Of a stretch of DNA of 64,000 nt, positions 21,262-32,416 are shown in pieces. Position numbers and translations under genes: made by a program. The stretch is from an uncultured Rhodopila sp. (GTDB taxonomy: Bacteria; Pseudomonadota; Alphaproteobacteria; Acetobacterales; Acetobacteraceae). Where the stretch lies: NCBI RefSeq assembly GCF_903944925.1, contig NZ_CAJATU010000063.1, positions 62,001-126,000 of the forward strand. Reading direction: 5' to 3'. Under the pieces are notes generated by a model. It made no database searches. It was not told where the DNA came from and saw only the letters and a program-made list of their open reading frames with translations. Each line of letters starts with the position of its first letter. Within the stretch, counting starts at the first letter, position 1.

Positions 21262-21473
21262 CGGGCAAGTTGCCTGTTAGCCGGACGGAGCCGGATTGAC
21301 CACCGGCCTCAGCCCGGCACGCCGTTCATGTCGTACAGGTCAGCTTCCGTCATTACATCATGGCCTTCGAGTCTGGCGGCACTGGCCATGCTGATGATCT
21401 GAAGGTCATGTCGGAGGCTATTCCGCCCGGCGCTATCGGCCTGTTAAGCACCTGTAATACCCAAGCAGCTCCG

Positions 21474-21541
21474 GTCGGCATCCACGCCTTCTGGTTGCGC
21501 GACCAAAGCGTGGATGGCGGGCCTTCGCCCGCCACGATTAC
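21474..21541. repeat. intergenic palindromic element (same family as 32309-32362)
   Basis: TGGCGGGC-CTTC-GCCCGCCA stem (21515-21534) plus flanking ATCCACGCCTT/AAGCGTGGAT arms; reverse complement aligns with the element at 32.3 kb. Confidence 0.8.
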
Positions 21542-21575
21542 GCGGATCGGTGAGCAGCCGATTCCGCCTCAGCGA

Positions 21576-22916
21576 TTACGGACAAATATACCCCGTCCCC
21601 GACGGCGCCTTGAAGCATCCGACCGATTCCGGGAACACGTGCCGAGGCAGCCACAACACGACCTCCGGCAGGAAAATCGTCAGCGCGATGGCAGCAAAGA
21701 AAATCACGTAGATCGGCAGGCTGGCCCGCAACGCCGCGGCAAACCGGACGCCGAGGAACTTCGACGCCATCAGCAGAGCCAGCCCGTAGGGCGGCGTGAT
21801 CAGCCCGAACGCCAAGGTAACGATCAGCACCACGCCCATATGGACCGGGTTGATCGAGGCTTGATCGGTCAGCATGTTGACCACCGGCATGAAGATGATG
21901 ATCGCCGGAACCGGCTCGATGAAATCGCCGACGATGACGAAAACCACCACCAGCGCGAACATTGTCTTGTAGGCGCTGTCGCCCGCGAAGGCGCCGATCC
22001 AGCCGGATACGACGATCGGGCCGCGCAGATAGGCCAGGACCCAGCCGAACGCCGAGGCCGCTGCGATGGTGATCAGCGGCAGCGAGTAGACCAGGCCCGC
22101 CGTCATGAAGTCATACGGCACTTGCCTGAGATGCGCCGGGTTCAGGCAGGGAATGACGACCAGCAGGATATAGCCGACGGCGATGACTCCGGCCTCGGTC
22201 GGGGTGAACCAGCCGGTCAGGATGCCGCCCAGCAGGATGATCGGGATCATCATCGGCAACGCGGCGGCCTGCCCGGCGGAAACCAGGCGGCCGAACGTCG
22301 CCCGCGGACGCTGCAAGCCGCGCGGGCCGAAGAAGTAGCAATACACCATCAGCCCGAAGCCGATGAACAACCCGGGCGCGATGCCACCCAGGAACAGCCC
22401 GGCGATCGAGACATTGCCGATGGCGCCATACACCACCGCCATGATCGAGGGCGGCACCAGCGCAGCGATGGTGGACGCGGCGGCGATCAGCGCCGCGGTG
22501 AACTCCGGCCGGTAGCCTTCGCGCGCCATCGGCTTGGCCATGGTGCGCGACAGCACCGCCACATCGGCGGACGACGATCCGGACATGCCGGAAAAGAACA
22601 TCGAGAACACCGTCGTCACCTGCGCCAAACCGCCGCGCACGTGCCCCACCAGCGCCTGCGATAGTTCGGCGATGCGAATGACGACGTTGGCCGAGGTCAT
22701 CAACTCGCCCACCAGCAGGAAGAACGGAATCGCCATCAGCGCTTCGGAGTCGATGCCGTTGAACAACTGCGCCATCATCGATTGCAGCGTGATCGGGGTG
22801 AACGCCGTGCCCACAAGCACGCCCGCGATCAGCGCGAACGCCACCGGGACACCCAGGTAACCGAGTGCCAGGAACAGCGACGTCATCAGCCCCAGCAGCA
22901 GCCCGTTCGACATCAT
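21576..22916 (-). CDS. TRAP transporter large permease subunit (DctM family)
   Basis: MAIPFFLLVGELMTSANVVIRI, FSGMSGSSSADVAVLS; upstream ORF extension likely not coding. Confidence 0.93.
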   Translation of the reverse strand: MMSNGLLLGLMTSLFLALGYLGVPVAFALIAGVLVGTAFTPITLQSMMAQLFNGIDSEALMAIPFFLLVGELMTSANVVIRIAELSQALVGHVRGGLAQVTTVFSMFFSGMSGSSSADVAVLSRTMAKPMAREGYRPEFTAALIAAASTIAALVPPSIMAVVYGAIGNVSIAGLFLGGIAPGLFIGFGLMVYCYFFGPRGLQRPRATFGRLVSAGQAAALPMMIPIILLGGILTGWFTPTEAGVIAVGYILLVVIPCLNPAHLRQVPYDFMTAGLVYSLPLITIAAASAFGWVLAYLRGPIVVSGWIGAFAGDSAYKTMFALVVVFVIVGDFIEPVPAIIIFMPVVNMLTDQASINPVHMGVVLIVTLAFGLITPPYGLALLMASKFLGVRFAAALRASLPIYVIFFAAIALTIFLPEVVLWLPRHVFPESVGCFKAPSGTGYICP

Positions 22917-23461
22917 CACAGGCCGGCGTCTCGCACTGCGCCGTCGCCCACGGGCGCGGTAAATCCGTTGCGCAGTCCGTTGACGATCTGCTCCAGCGAA
23001 AACAGCGCGACCAGCGCGCCGCACAGCGGGATACCGAGATACAGATAAGACATCGGCAGCATCGACGGCATTCGGAAGCTGCCCAGTCCGGTCAGGACAT
23101 TCTGCCAACCGAACCAGACCATGCCGAGTCCGACGAGAAGCACGACGGATCGGTTGAAAACCTCGAAGAAACGGCGCGGGGCGCCGGTCATCTTCTCAGT
23201 CAGTGCCGACAGGAACAGATGATCGTTCCGCCGTGTCGCCACCGCGCTGCCGACAAAAACGCCATAGGTGAAGAATGTCGATGTCACCTCTTGCAGCCAA
23301 AGCAGCGGATGCCCGGATTCGCGCGTCGCAACGTCGAGCAGGGTTGAGAGCGTGAACCCGGTCAGGCAGACGCCGCACAGGACCATCAGCACGCGCTCAA
23401 GCGGGTCGAGGGCGCGCCATTTCATATGACGGTCCGCCTCCAGGACCAGCGGCGCGGCCAT
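22916..23461 (-). CDS. TRAP transporter small permease subunit (DctQ family)
   Basis: 4-TM protein, EVTSTFFTYGVFVGSAVATRRNDHLFL; operon context. Confidence 0.88.
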   Translation of the reverse strand: MAAPLVLEADRHMKWRALDPLERVLMVLCGVCLTGFTLSTLLDVATRESGHPLLWLQEVTSTFFTYGVFVGSAVATRRNDHLFLSALTEKMTGAPRRFFEVFNRSVVLLVGLGMVWFGWQNVLTGLGSFRMPSMLPMSYLYLGIPLCGALVALFSLEQIVNGLRNGFTAPVGDGAVRDAGL

Positions 23462-24471
23462 TATTGAACCGCGCGGCAGATTTCCAGCACCTTGACCGCA
23501 TGCGGACCGAGACTGGCCGCGATCTTGTCCTGCAGCGGCTCCGCCAACTTGATGAACCCCGTCTTATCGACGTCGGAAACGAACCGCACGCCGAGCTTTT
23601 GCAGCTTGGCCCGCGATTTGGCTTCCAGCGCGACGGCCTGCGCCGGCTCCTTCGTTGCTACTTCGTCAGCCGCGGCCTCGACCCAGCGTTTTTGTTCGGC
23701 GGTCAGCGAATCCCATAGCTTGCCGCTGATCCACAGCAGATTCGCGTTCGCCTCATGCCCGGTCAGCGACATGATCGGCGCGACTTCGTAATGCTTGTTG
23801 GTGTCGTAGACGTTGATGCCGTTCTCGGCCATGTCCACGACACCCGTCTGTAAGCTTGTATAGACACTGCCGAACGGCATGTGCACGGTCTGGGCTCCAT
23901 ACGCCGGGAACATCGCGTCTTCCGTCGGGGTCGCCTGCACACGGATCTTGAGGTTTTTCACGTCCTCGACAGTGTGAATCTCCTTCTTTCCGTACAGGTC
24001 GCGCAGCCCCAGCGTCAACGGTGCCAGGAAATGCGCGTTCGTCACCGTCTCTGAAAACATCTCCCGCAGCGCCGCGACCAGCCGGGGATCCGCCAGCGCG
24101 CGCACGAGGTGGTCTTCCGACCGGAACAGGTAGTGGATCGACAGCACACCCGATTCCGGAGAAATCGTGGCGGCGTTGGCGGAGGAACTGAAGATGAAGT
24201 CGATGTCGCCGGTGCGGATTTTTTGCAGCATCTGCGGCTCCTGGCCAAGCTGCGCGCCGGGGAACTGGTCGATCTCCATCGTGCCGTGACTGAGTTCCGA
24301 CAGCCTGGCGGCGAACATATCGGCGCCGATGCCGTATCCCGTGGTGTGCGGCTGGTCGTAGCCCAGGCTGTAGTGCGTTGGGTCCGCCGCGCGGGCGGGC
24401 GCAACGGCTATGATCGCGCCGCATAACAGCAGCGCGCTTGAAAAGGCTGCCCGGATGCGGTCTGCCTGCAT
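23461..24471 (-). CDS. TRAP transporter substrate-binding protein (DctP family)
   Basis: Signal peptide; GIGADMFAARLSELSHGTMEIDQFPGAQLG; VEDVKNLKIRVQATP. Confidence 0.92.
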   Translation of the reverse strand: MQADRIRAAFSSALLLCGAIIAVAPARAADPTHYSLGYDQPHTTGYGIGADMFAARLSELSHGTMEIDQFPGAQLGQEPQMLQKIRTGDIDFIFSSSANAATISPESGVLSIHYLFRSEDHLVRALADPRLVAALREMFSETVTNAHFLAPLTLGLRDLYGKKEIHTVEDVKNLKIRVQATPTEDAMFPAYGAQTVHMPFGSVYTSLQTGVVDMAENGINVYDTNKHYEVAPIMSLTGHEANANLLWISGKLWDSLTAEQKRWVEAAADEVATKEPAQAVALEAKSRAKLQKLGVRFVSDVDKTGFIKLAEPLQDKIAASLGPHAVKVLEICRAVQ

Positions 24472-24686
24472 GATGCTCCTCCCCATGGTCCCGCCTGCTT
24501 GGTGCGGCGGTTCGATGGGGAGCGTAGCGGCGAGAGGCGTCCTCGTCCACGCGAGGGCGCCTCAAATACCTATAACCATTTCGGATATGTCGTTCAGGGC
24601 TCCGGCATGCGGAGCAAAAGGCGGCGGCTTCAGGTCGAGGAAGCAACGGACCAGGAGCCGATGGGCCCCTGGTCCACGTTTGGTCG

Positions 24687-26066
24687 TTAGAACGTCACAA
24701 CGGCGTCTGCGCCGAAGGTGAAGCTGTTGGCACCACCCTTGTTGCCAGCCCCGGTAACATAGTTCTGGTTGAAGGGATTGTTTGATGTTAGCGCATGATC
24801 CCACCGTACTTCCGGCCGGAGCAGCAGGCTTGTGACAACCGGCAGCGTCGGCTTGTAGGTGACGCCGAGGGTCAACGCGCCATAGGTCGTGTTGCCGCCC
24901 GGTGCAGCGTAGACATTGGAGATCGGCGTCAGACCCTGGGCGACCCGGACCGGATCGTTGTTGCCCGAATATGCGGCGACGAAGAAGTTGTTGTCGTCGC
25001 GCCAGACTTCAAGCCGGCCATTCAGGGTCAGCGTATCGGTCAGCGTATAGGAGGCGTATTGCGCCGCACCGAACGCGTTCACGGGCTTGTTCGCGATGCC
25101 GTAGGAATCACGCGCCCAGTTGAACTCAGTCGTCAAGGTCAAGGCGTCGCTGTACTTGTAGGTGATCACCGCGTCGTTAAACGACCGCCAGGTGCCATTC
25201 GCGTTGAACGTGGGCAGCCCGACGGCAGAGGCATTGGTTGACAGGGCGCGCGTGGACTGTTCGGGGCCGAGATGGCTCAGCGCCAGGATCGTCAGGGCGC
25301 CGTCATACAGGGTCAGGTTGAAGCCGCCGATGCCGCCGACGGCACCGTTATTTTCACCCAACGGCCCCCAGGTAGTATTGGTGCCGGTATCGACGCCTGC
25401 ATACAGGTCCACCATTCCCGTTAGATGCGTAACGGTCAAAGCGCCGGTATGCTCGTACGGCAGGCCATACTGGAAGATGTATGAGTGTGAGTAGAACGGA
25501 TTGGTAACCGGATTGATCGTTTCATACCCGAGCGGCGTCGCATACTGGCCGACCTTGATGTCCATGCCGCCCGCGGTGGGGAAGGGCACGTGGCCCTGCA
25601 CGTTCGCCTCAACGAGGTCGAACTGATAACGGTCACCCGGCAGGGCGTTATTGAACTGGCCCAGATACTGCGTAAAGCGCGCGTCCGAACCGTACATGAA
25701 CTGGACCTTGAAGCCCCACTGGTAATCCGGGTTCTTCGGATCCAGCGGCTTTTCGGCGGTCAGCAGAAGCTGATTCAACTGCGCCTGGTTGCTGTGATCG
25801 GTGAACGCCTGGCCCCAGTTCAAACCGGTGCTCGGCCGGAACGGGTTGAAGATCACGCCGGCGTCCAACTGCGCCGATAGGTGGATGCCGTCGATCCAGA
25901 AACCGGGCGGCGGGGCATCGGCGGCGGGTGTCGGCGCTGGTGCGGTGGTGGTCGCGGCGGGCGCGGGCGCAGTGGGCGCGGGCGTCTGAGCGTAGGCCGC
26001 ACCGAACGTCGCCATCGTTGCTGTCGCAGCAAAGCAGGCGCCTTGCCAGAGCATTTTTGAACTCAT
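24687..26066 (-). CDS. outer-membrane beta-barrel porin (OmpL-like/BBP2 type)
   Basis: Signal peptide, Ala/Pro-rich linker, alternating beta strands, NPFYSHSYIFQYGLPYEHTGAL, C-terminal aromatic F. Confidence 0.8.
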   Translation of the reverse strand: MSSKMLWQGACFAATATMATFGAAYAQTPAPTAPAPAATTTAPAPTPAADAPPPGFWIDGIHLSAQLDAGVIFNPFRPSTGLNWGQAFTDHSNQAQLNQLLLTAEKPLDPKNPDYQWGFKVQFMYGSDARFTQYLGQFNNALPGDRYQFDLVEANVQGHVPFPTAGGMDIKVGQYATPLGYETINPVTNPFYSHSYIFQYGLPYEHTGALTVTHLTGMVDLYAGVDTGTNTTWGPLGENNGAVGGIGGFNLTLYDGALTILALSHLGPEQSTRALSTNASAVGLPTFNANGTWRSFNDAVITYKYSDALTLTTEFNWARDSYGIANKPVNAFGAAQYASYTLTDTLTLNGRLEVWRDDNNFFVAAYSGNNDPVRVAQGLTPISNVYAAPGGNTTYGALTLGVTYKPTLPVVTSLLLRPEVRWDHALTSNNPFNQNYVTGAGNKGGANSFTFGADAVVTF

Positions 26067-26164
26067 CTGTCTTCCATCCTTATTAGCGGATAAGGCCCGC
26101 ATTGCCCTGAGCGCCACTTTATGGCTTTTCGGTTACAAGGGGGTGTTGTTCTTGCAACACAGGC

Positions 26165-26197
26165 AAAAAAAGGGCGCCCCGCCTGCGCGGGGCGCCC
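26165..26197 (-). terminator. rho-independent terminator downstream of amtB
   Basis: 11-bp GC stem GGGCGCCCCGC/GCGGGGCGCCC followed on the minus strand by a T tract. Confidence 0.88.
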
Positions 26198-26211
26198 GAT
26201 CTTTTGCAGCC

Positions 26212-27621
26212 TTACAACACTTGCTCGCCGTGAAGAACGATATCCAGTCCTTCGCGCTCTTCTTCCGCGTCGACCCGCAGGCCGACAAGCGCCTTGGTCA
26301 CCATGAGCAGGATAAATGTCATGACAGCGCTGTAGACGAGTGTGGAGCACACGCCGATCGCCTGCAGCTTGAGCTGGTCAAGACCGCCGGGGCTGCCGTC
26401 CGGGCTGGCGTCCGTGGCGGACAGCGGCCCGTAGGAGAACACGCCGGTCAGCAGCGCACCGACGATACCGCCGATACAGTGCACACCGAACGCGTCGAGG
26501 CTATCGTCGTAGCCTAGCATGTGCTTCAGGCTGGTCGCGGACCAGAAGCAGATAACGCCGGCGGCGACGCCGATGACGATCGAACCGCCGGGAAGCACGA
26601 AACCCGAAGCCGGGGTAATCGCAACGAGGCCGGCAACCGCACCGGAAATCGCGCCGAGCACCGAGGGCTTGCCCTTGGTGATCCACTCCGCGAACATCCA
26701 GCCCAGGGCCGCGGCGGCGGTGGCGATCTGCGTGACCGTCATGGCCATGCCCGCACGGCCGTTGGCGGCAGTGGCGGAACCCGCATTGAACCCGAACCAG
26801 CCAACCCACAGCAGCGATGCACCGATCACCGCGTACGCCAGGTTATACGGCGCCATATTGTCGCTGCCGTAGCCGACGCGCTTGCCAAGTACCAAAGCGC
26901 AGACCAGGCCGGCGATGCCGGCGTTGATGTGCACGACGGTGCCGCCCGCGAAGTCGAGAACGCCCAATTGGTTGGCCCAGCCGGAAGGCGCCCAAACCCA
27001 GTGCGCTATCGGCGAGTAAACCAGCAGGGACCACAGCGTGATAAAGATGCACAGCGCAGAGAACTTCATGCGATCCGCGAACGCACCACAGATCAGTGCC
27101 GGCGTGATGATCGCGAAGGTCATCTGGAACATCATGTAGACGGTCTCGGGGATCGTCGTGGACATGTCCGCGACGTCCTTGATGCCCGAGGCCAGCACGA
27201 AGGCCTGGGTATCGTTACCCTTGGCGATAAAGCCGCCGATGTTGTTCAGCAGAATGCGGGAGAAATCGCCGAAGTAGGCGTTCCCGGTGGTGAAGGCGAT
27301 GCTGTAGCCGGCAACTGTCCAGACGATCGTCACGATGCAGGTGATCGCGAAGGACTGCATCATGGTCGCCAGCACGTTCTTCTTACGCACCATACCGGCA
27401 TAGAACAGCGCCAGCCCCGGAATGGTCATCAACAACACGAGCGCGGTGCTGCTCAGCATCCATGCGGTATCGCCGGAATCGAGTTTGGGAGGCGCCGCGG
27501 CAGCCGCAGCGGCCGCTGCCGCGGCGGGTGCCGCGGCATCGTCGGCGAAGGCAGGCAGGGCGAGCAACAGAGCGGGCAGCAAGAGCGCGCTCAGTCCCCA
27601 CACATTGAGGGGCTTCTTCAT
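26212..27621 (-). CDS. amtB: ammonium transporter
   Basis: Multi-TM; DFAGGTVVHINAGIAGLVCALVLG, DDSLDAFGVHCIGGIVGALLTGVF. Confidence 0.97.
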   Translation of the reverse strand: MKKPLNVWGLSALLLPALLLALPAFADDAAAPAAAAAAAAAAAPPKLDSGDTAWMLSSTALVLLMTIPGLALFYAGMVRKKNVLATMMQSFAITCIVTIVWTVAGYSIAFTTGNAYFGDFSRILLNNIGGFIAKGNDTQAFVLASGIKDVADMSTTIPETVYMMFQMTFAIITPALICGAFADRMKFSALCIFITLWSLLVYSPIAHWVWAPSGWANQLGVLDFAGGTVVHINAGIAGLVCALVLGKRVGYGSDNMAPYNLAYAVIGASLLWVGWFGFNAGSATAANGRAGMAMTVTQIATAAAALGWMFAEWITKGKPSVLGAISGAVAGLVAITPASGFVLPGGSIVIGVAAGVICFWSATSLKHMLGYDDSLDAFGVHCIGGIVGALLTGVFSYGPLSATDASPDGSPGGLDQLKLQAIGVCSTLVYSAVMTFILLMVTKALVGLRVDAEEEREGLDIVLHGEQVL

Positions 27622-27646
27622 AGTCCAGTTTCCCTATGCTTCTTGT

Positions 27647-28072
<426 letters not shown>

Positions 28073-28381
28073 TCAGCAACGGCAGACGCGATACGTACAC
28101 TTCCAACAATCGTGCCAACCGGCCTCTTCGGGGCCGGGAAGCGGATTATGCGTTCGGCTCCGGGGTGCGGCTGATGATGATGCACATTTAATTGGCAGTT
28201 GCCCGTTCAGCTTCCTGGATTCGTTGAGAGAGAAACCAATAGATGCTTTACCGGAATGCAATCCGGGCGGCGCGGGACTGCGTCGGATCGGGCGGGAATC
28301 CTTTCTTGCGGCTCCGGTCCCGGGTTAGGCTGCAACCGCCGGGTGCTGCTTCCCGGTCCAGTTCAACGCGACGACGCCAAG

Positions 28382-28550
28382 ATGCGAAAAAGCCAAGTTG
28401 TTGAACTCTCTGCCGAGCACGATCTTTTGGCGCATCAGATCGTCCACGCTGCGTTCGCCGTCCATACGGCACTCGGGCCGGGACTGCTGGAGTCCGTATA
28501 CGAGCAATGCCTGGTCCATGAACTGGAAGCCCGTGGACCCGGACGGCCGC
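28382..28550 (+). pseudogene. N-terminal remnant of a GxxExxY family protein
   Basis: HDLLAHQIVHAAFAVHTALGPGLLESVYEQCLVHELEARG matches the family N-terminus, then similarity stops. Confidence 0.65.
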
Positions 28551-28605
28551 GGCGAGCCACAGCGCCGACTGGTCCACGACGCGCTCGTAACGGCCCGTTC
28601 CGGCA

Positions 28606-28638
28606 TGAAAAAACCCCGCCGTGCGACACGGCGGGGTT
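28606..28638 (-). terminator. rho-independent terminator downstream of glnA
   Basis: 12-bp stem AACCCCGCCGTG/CACGGCGGGGTT with T tract on the minus strand. Confidence 0.92.
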
Positions 28639-28661
28639 CGTTTCTCGGCGTTGCGGTCTGA

Positions 28662-30101
28662 TCAGACCGAGTAGTACATTTCGAACTCGACCGGGTGCGG
28701 CGTGTGCTCGAAACGATACACCTCAGACCATTTCAGTTCGATATAGCTCTCGATCTGATCGGTGCTGAACACGCCGCCTTCCAGCAGGAATTCGTGGTCC
28801 GCAGCCAGCGCGCCCAGCGCTTCGCGCAGGCTGCCGCACACCGTCGGGATGCCGGCGAGTTCTTCCGGAGGCAGGTCGTACAGGTCTTTGTCCATCGGGT
28901 CGCCCGGATGGATCTTGTTCTTGATCCCGTCCAGCGCCGCCATGGTGATGGCGGAGAACGCCAGGTACGGATTGGCGGCCGGATCGGGGAAGCGCACTTC
29001 GACGCGCTTGGCCTTCGGGTTGGTCGCATACGGTATACGACATGACGCCGAGCGATTCCGCGCGGAGTAGGCCAGCAGCACCGGCGCCTCGAAGCCCGGA
29101 ATCAGCCGCTTGTAGCTGTTCGTCGAGGGGTTGGAGAACGCGTTGATCGCCTTGGCGTGCTTGATGATGCCGCCGATGGCATACAGGCAGGTCTCCGACA
29201 GATCGGCGTAGCCGTTGCCGGCGAACAGCGGCTTGCCGGCCTTCCAGATCGAGATATGCGTATGCATGCCCGAGCCGTTGTCGCCGTAGATCGGCTTCGG
29301 CATGAACGTCGCCGTCTTGCCGTAGCTGTGCGCCACGTTGTGCACCACATACTTGTAGATCTGCATCTGGTCGGCCATCTCTGTCAGCGGGCCGAACTTG
29401 TTGCCGAGCTCATGCTGCGACTGCGCGACTTCGTGGTGGTGCTTTTCGATCGTCAGGCCCATTTCGCCCATCGTCGAGAGCATTTCGGCGCGCAGGTCGC
29501 TGTCGCCATCGACCGGCGGAACCGGGAAGTAGCCGCCCTTGATCGCCGGGCGGTGGCCCATGTTGCCTTCCGGATAGTCCTTCAGCGAGGATTGCGGACC
29601 TTCGACGCTATCAACCTGATAGGTCGCGTAATTGCCGCCGGTGCCGAACTTCACGCTGTCGAATACGAAGAATTCGGCCTCGGGGCCGATGAAAACGGTG
29701 TCGCCGATGCCGCTGGACTTGACGTAGGCCTCACACAGCTTGGCGGTCGCGCGCGGATCGCGCGCATAGAACTGGCCCGTGGACGGCTCGACGATATCGC
29801 AGAACACGATCAGGCTCGGCTTGGCGGCGAACGGGTCCATGACCGCGGTCGACGGGTCCGGCATCAGGATCATGTCGCTTTCGTTGATCGCTTTCCAGCC
29901 GGCGATTGAGGAGCCGTCGAACATGATGCCGTCGCGGAACGCGTCCTCGTCCATTGTCGAGACATGCTGGGCAGTGTGCTGCCACTTGCCGCGGGGATCG
30001 GTGAACCGGAGATCCACATATTCCACGGAATTATCGCTGATCAGCTTGAGCACCTTGCTCACATCGCCGCTCGAAGCGTCACTTGCCGGCTTCTTCGCCA
30101 T
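28662..30101 (-). CDS. glnA: glutamine synthetase type I
   Basis: [42 protein letters not shown]. Confidence 0.98.
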   Translation of the reverse strand: MAKKPASDASSGDVSKVLKLISDNSVEYVDLRFTDPRGKWQHTAQHVSTMDEDAFRDGIMFDGSSIAGWKAINESDMILMPDPSTAVMDPFAAKPSLIVFCDIVEPSTGQFYARDPRATAKLCEAYVKSSGIGDTVFIGPEAEFFVFDSVKFGTGGNYATYQVDSVEGPQSSLKDYPEGNMGHRPAIKGGYFPVPPVDGDSDLRAEMLSTMGEMGLTIEKHHHEVAQSQHELGNKFGPLTEMADQMQIYKYVVHNVAHSYGKTATFMPKPIYGDNGSGMHTHISIWKAGKPLFAGNGYADLSETCLYAIGGIIKHAKAINAFSNPSTNSYKRLIPGFEAPVLLAYSARNRSASCRIPYATNPKAKRVEVRFPDPAANPYLAFSAITMAALDGIKNKIHPGDPMDKDLYDLPPEELAGIPTVCGSLREALGALAADHEFLLEGGVFSTDQIESYIELKWSEVYRFEHTPHPVEFEMYYSV

Positions 30102-30287
30102 CCTGATTTCCCCGTTGCCAATCTGGTCGCCGCAAAACCCTGCCCGTCACCCGGACGTGGCGGGACGCGGCCAATCGAAGCCCCGCACCACGCGGAACTC
30201 CATGAGCCGGCCTTCTGTTAGAGTATCCGCCGAAGGCCGGAAGCGGATGCGGAATGGGTGTGTGTTTAACCTTGCCTGCGGAGTCAA

Positions 30288-30316
30288 GCTGTTCGCCGTG
30301 CAGAACGGCGAACAGC
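30288..30316. other. intercistronic stem-loop between glnB and glnA
   Basis: 12-bp perfect stem GCTGTTCGCCGT-GCAGA-ACGGCGAACAGC without a T tract. Confidence 0.75.
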
Positions 30317-30325
30317 AGGCAGGCG

Positions 30326-30703
<378 letters not shown>

Positions 30704-30758
30704 TCACGCTGCCCGTAACGCTACTGAGGTTTCAGCGGCATGAACAGCACCCTAGGTT

Positions 30759-30774
30759 TGCATGTGGCGTGCCA
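30759..30774 (-). promoter_or_regulatory. sigma-54 (-24/-12) promoter for glnB-glnA
   Basis: Minus-strand TGGCACGCCACATGCA fits TGGCACGNNNNTTGCA except one position; about 95 bp upstream of the glnB start. Confidence 0.75.
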
Positions 30775-31061
30775 AGCAGCAACGATGAAGGTGAGGTTGG
30801 ATCCCCCTCGGCGATTGAATCGCCGGGACGGGGGGATTGCAGGCAAAGGCCGCGAAAGTGATGCAGCGGGAGCAAGCGGCGCCCGGCGAATGACAGAGTG
30901 CCTGCTTCTTGCGCAGTGGAAACAGATGCAAACCGCCCGTTTTTTATGCAGCCGATGGGGTAAATCTATACGAGCGATCCGCGCTTCGTGCCCTTTCCAA
31001 CTCGATCGCCCGGCGATATTCCCGCATTCACCATTTGCAGCCAGGATGGAGCGCGAAACTG

Positions 31062-32225
31062 ATGCGTAGCGCCAACAGCTATCTAGGGTCTATCGGCACC
31101 ACCATCTTCACGGTGATGTCCGCCCTTGCCACCGAGCACCGCTCGATCAACCTCGGCCAGGGCTTCCCGGACACCGAGGGGCCGCGCGACGTGGTGCAGG
31201 TCGCGGCCGACGCGCTGCTGGACGGGCGCAACCAGTACCCGCCCATGCCGGGCGTGCCGGAGCTGCGCCAGGCCGTCGCCGCGGCGAACCGGCGCTTCTA
31301 TGGCCTGGACATCGAATGGGCGAAACAGGTCACCGTCACCTCCGGCGCCACCGAAGCGATCACCGCCTGCCTGATGGCCGTGCTCGACCCCGGCGATGAA
31401 GTCGTGCTGATCGAGCCGCTGTACGATACCTATGTGCCGGTGGTGCGGATGCTCGGCGCGATCCCCCGCATCGTCCGCCTGGCGCCGCCGCTCTGGGACC
31501 TGCCGCGCGAGCAGCTTGCCGGCGCGTTTGGAGCGAAGACCAAGGCGATCCTGTTCAACTCGCCGATGAACCCGTGCGGCAAGGTGTTCACGGCGCAGGA
31601 GCTGGGCTTCATCGCGGGCCTGGTCGAGCGGCACGACAGCTATGCGATCTGCGACGAGGTGTATGAGCACCTGACCTTTGACGGCACCCGCCACATTCCG
31701 CTGATGACCTTGCCCGGGATGGCCGATCGGACGATGCGCATCGGCAGTGCCGGCAAGACGTTTTCCCTGACCGGCTGGAAAGTCGGCTACATCACCGCAA
31801 GCGCCGCGCTGACGCCGCTGGTGCAGAAGGCGCATCAGAACCTGACCTTCACCACGCCGCCGAACCTGCAGCGGGCGGTCGCCGTCGGCCTCGCCAAGGA
31901 CGATGTGTATTTTGGCTCGCTCGCAGGCAGCCTGCAGGCGCGGCGGGATCAGTTGGCCGAGGGGCTGGCGTCAATCGGGCTGACGGTGCTGCCGACGCGG
32001 GGCACGTATTTCATCACCACCGATTTCGCGCCCTTGGGCTACAACGGCGACGACGTGTCGTTCTGCCGGCACATTACCGAGAAGGCGGGGGTAACGGCGA
32101 TCCCGGTATCGGCGTTTTATGACGAGCCGGATGCGCCGGATCATTACGCCCGCTTCGCGTTCTGCAAGAAGTCCGAGGTGCTGGAGGAGGCGATCACGCG
32201 GCTGCGGCGGCATTTTGGCGGGTGA
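31062..32225 (+). CDS. class I/II PLP-dependent aminotransferase
   Basis: INLGQGFPDTEGP, VTSGATEAITACLMA, SAGKTFSLTGWKVGY. Confidence 0.95.
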   Translation: MRSANSYLGSIGTTIFTVMSALATEHRSINLGQGFPDTEGPRDVVQVAADALLDGRNQYPPMPGVPELRQAVAAANRRFYGLDIEWAKQVTVTSGATEAITACLMAVLDPGDEVVLIEPLYDTYVPVVRMLGAIPRIVRLAPPLWDLPREQLAGAFGAKTKAILFNSPMNPCGKVFTAQELGFIAGLVERHDSYAICDEVYEHLTFDGTRHIPLMTLPGMADRTMRIGSAGKTFSLTGWKVGYITASAALTPLVQKAHQNLTFTTPPNLQRAVAVGLAKDDVYFGSLAGSLQARRDQLAEGLASIGLTVLPTRGTYFITTDFAPLGYNGDDVSFCRHITEKAGVTAIPVSAFYDEPDAPDHYARFAFCKKSEVLEEAITRLRRHFGG

Positions 32226-32308
32226 GCGCGGCGGGCACCGTTGGTATATGCGGTGCGGGAAAGCGCCTCGGTCCGTTTTCGCTGCGGCCGGGCACGGTTG
32301 CCTCCAAC

Positions 32309-32362
32309 CGTCATGGCGGGCGCAGGCCCGCCATCCACGCCTTCGTTTTGCAACGCGACATA
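32309..32362. repeat. intergenic palindromic element
   Basis: TGGCGGGC-GCAG-GCCCGCCA stem (32314-32333) followed by TCCACGCCTTCGTTTTGCAACGCG. Confidence 0.8.
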
Positions 32363-32416
32363 CACCGGCCGTGGCGGCCTCTGCCGGCAAGCGGGAGCCA
32401 AAAGCTGTCAGGCCGC

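Noticed and set aside
24648-24675. Hairpin GGACCAGG/CCTGGTCC just after the porin gene as a terminator
   Set aside because: 8-bp stem without a convincing T tract on the minus strand; too weak to list as a feature.
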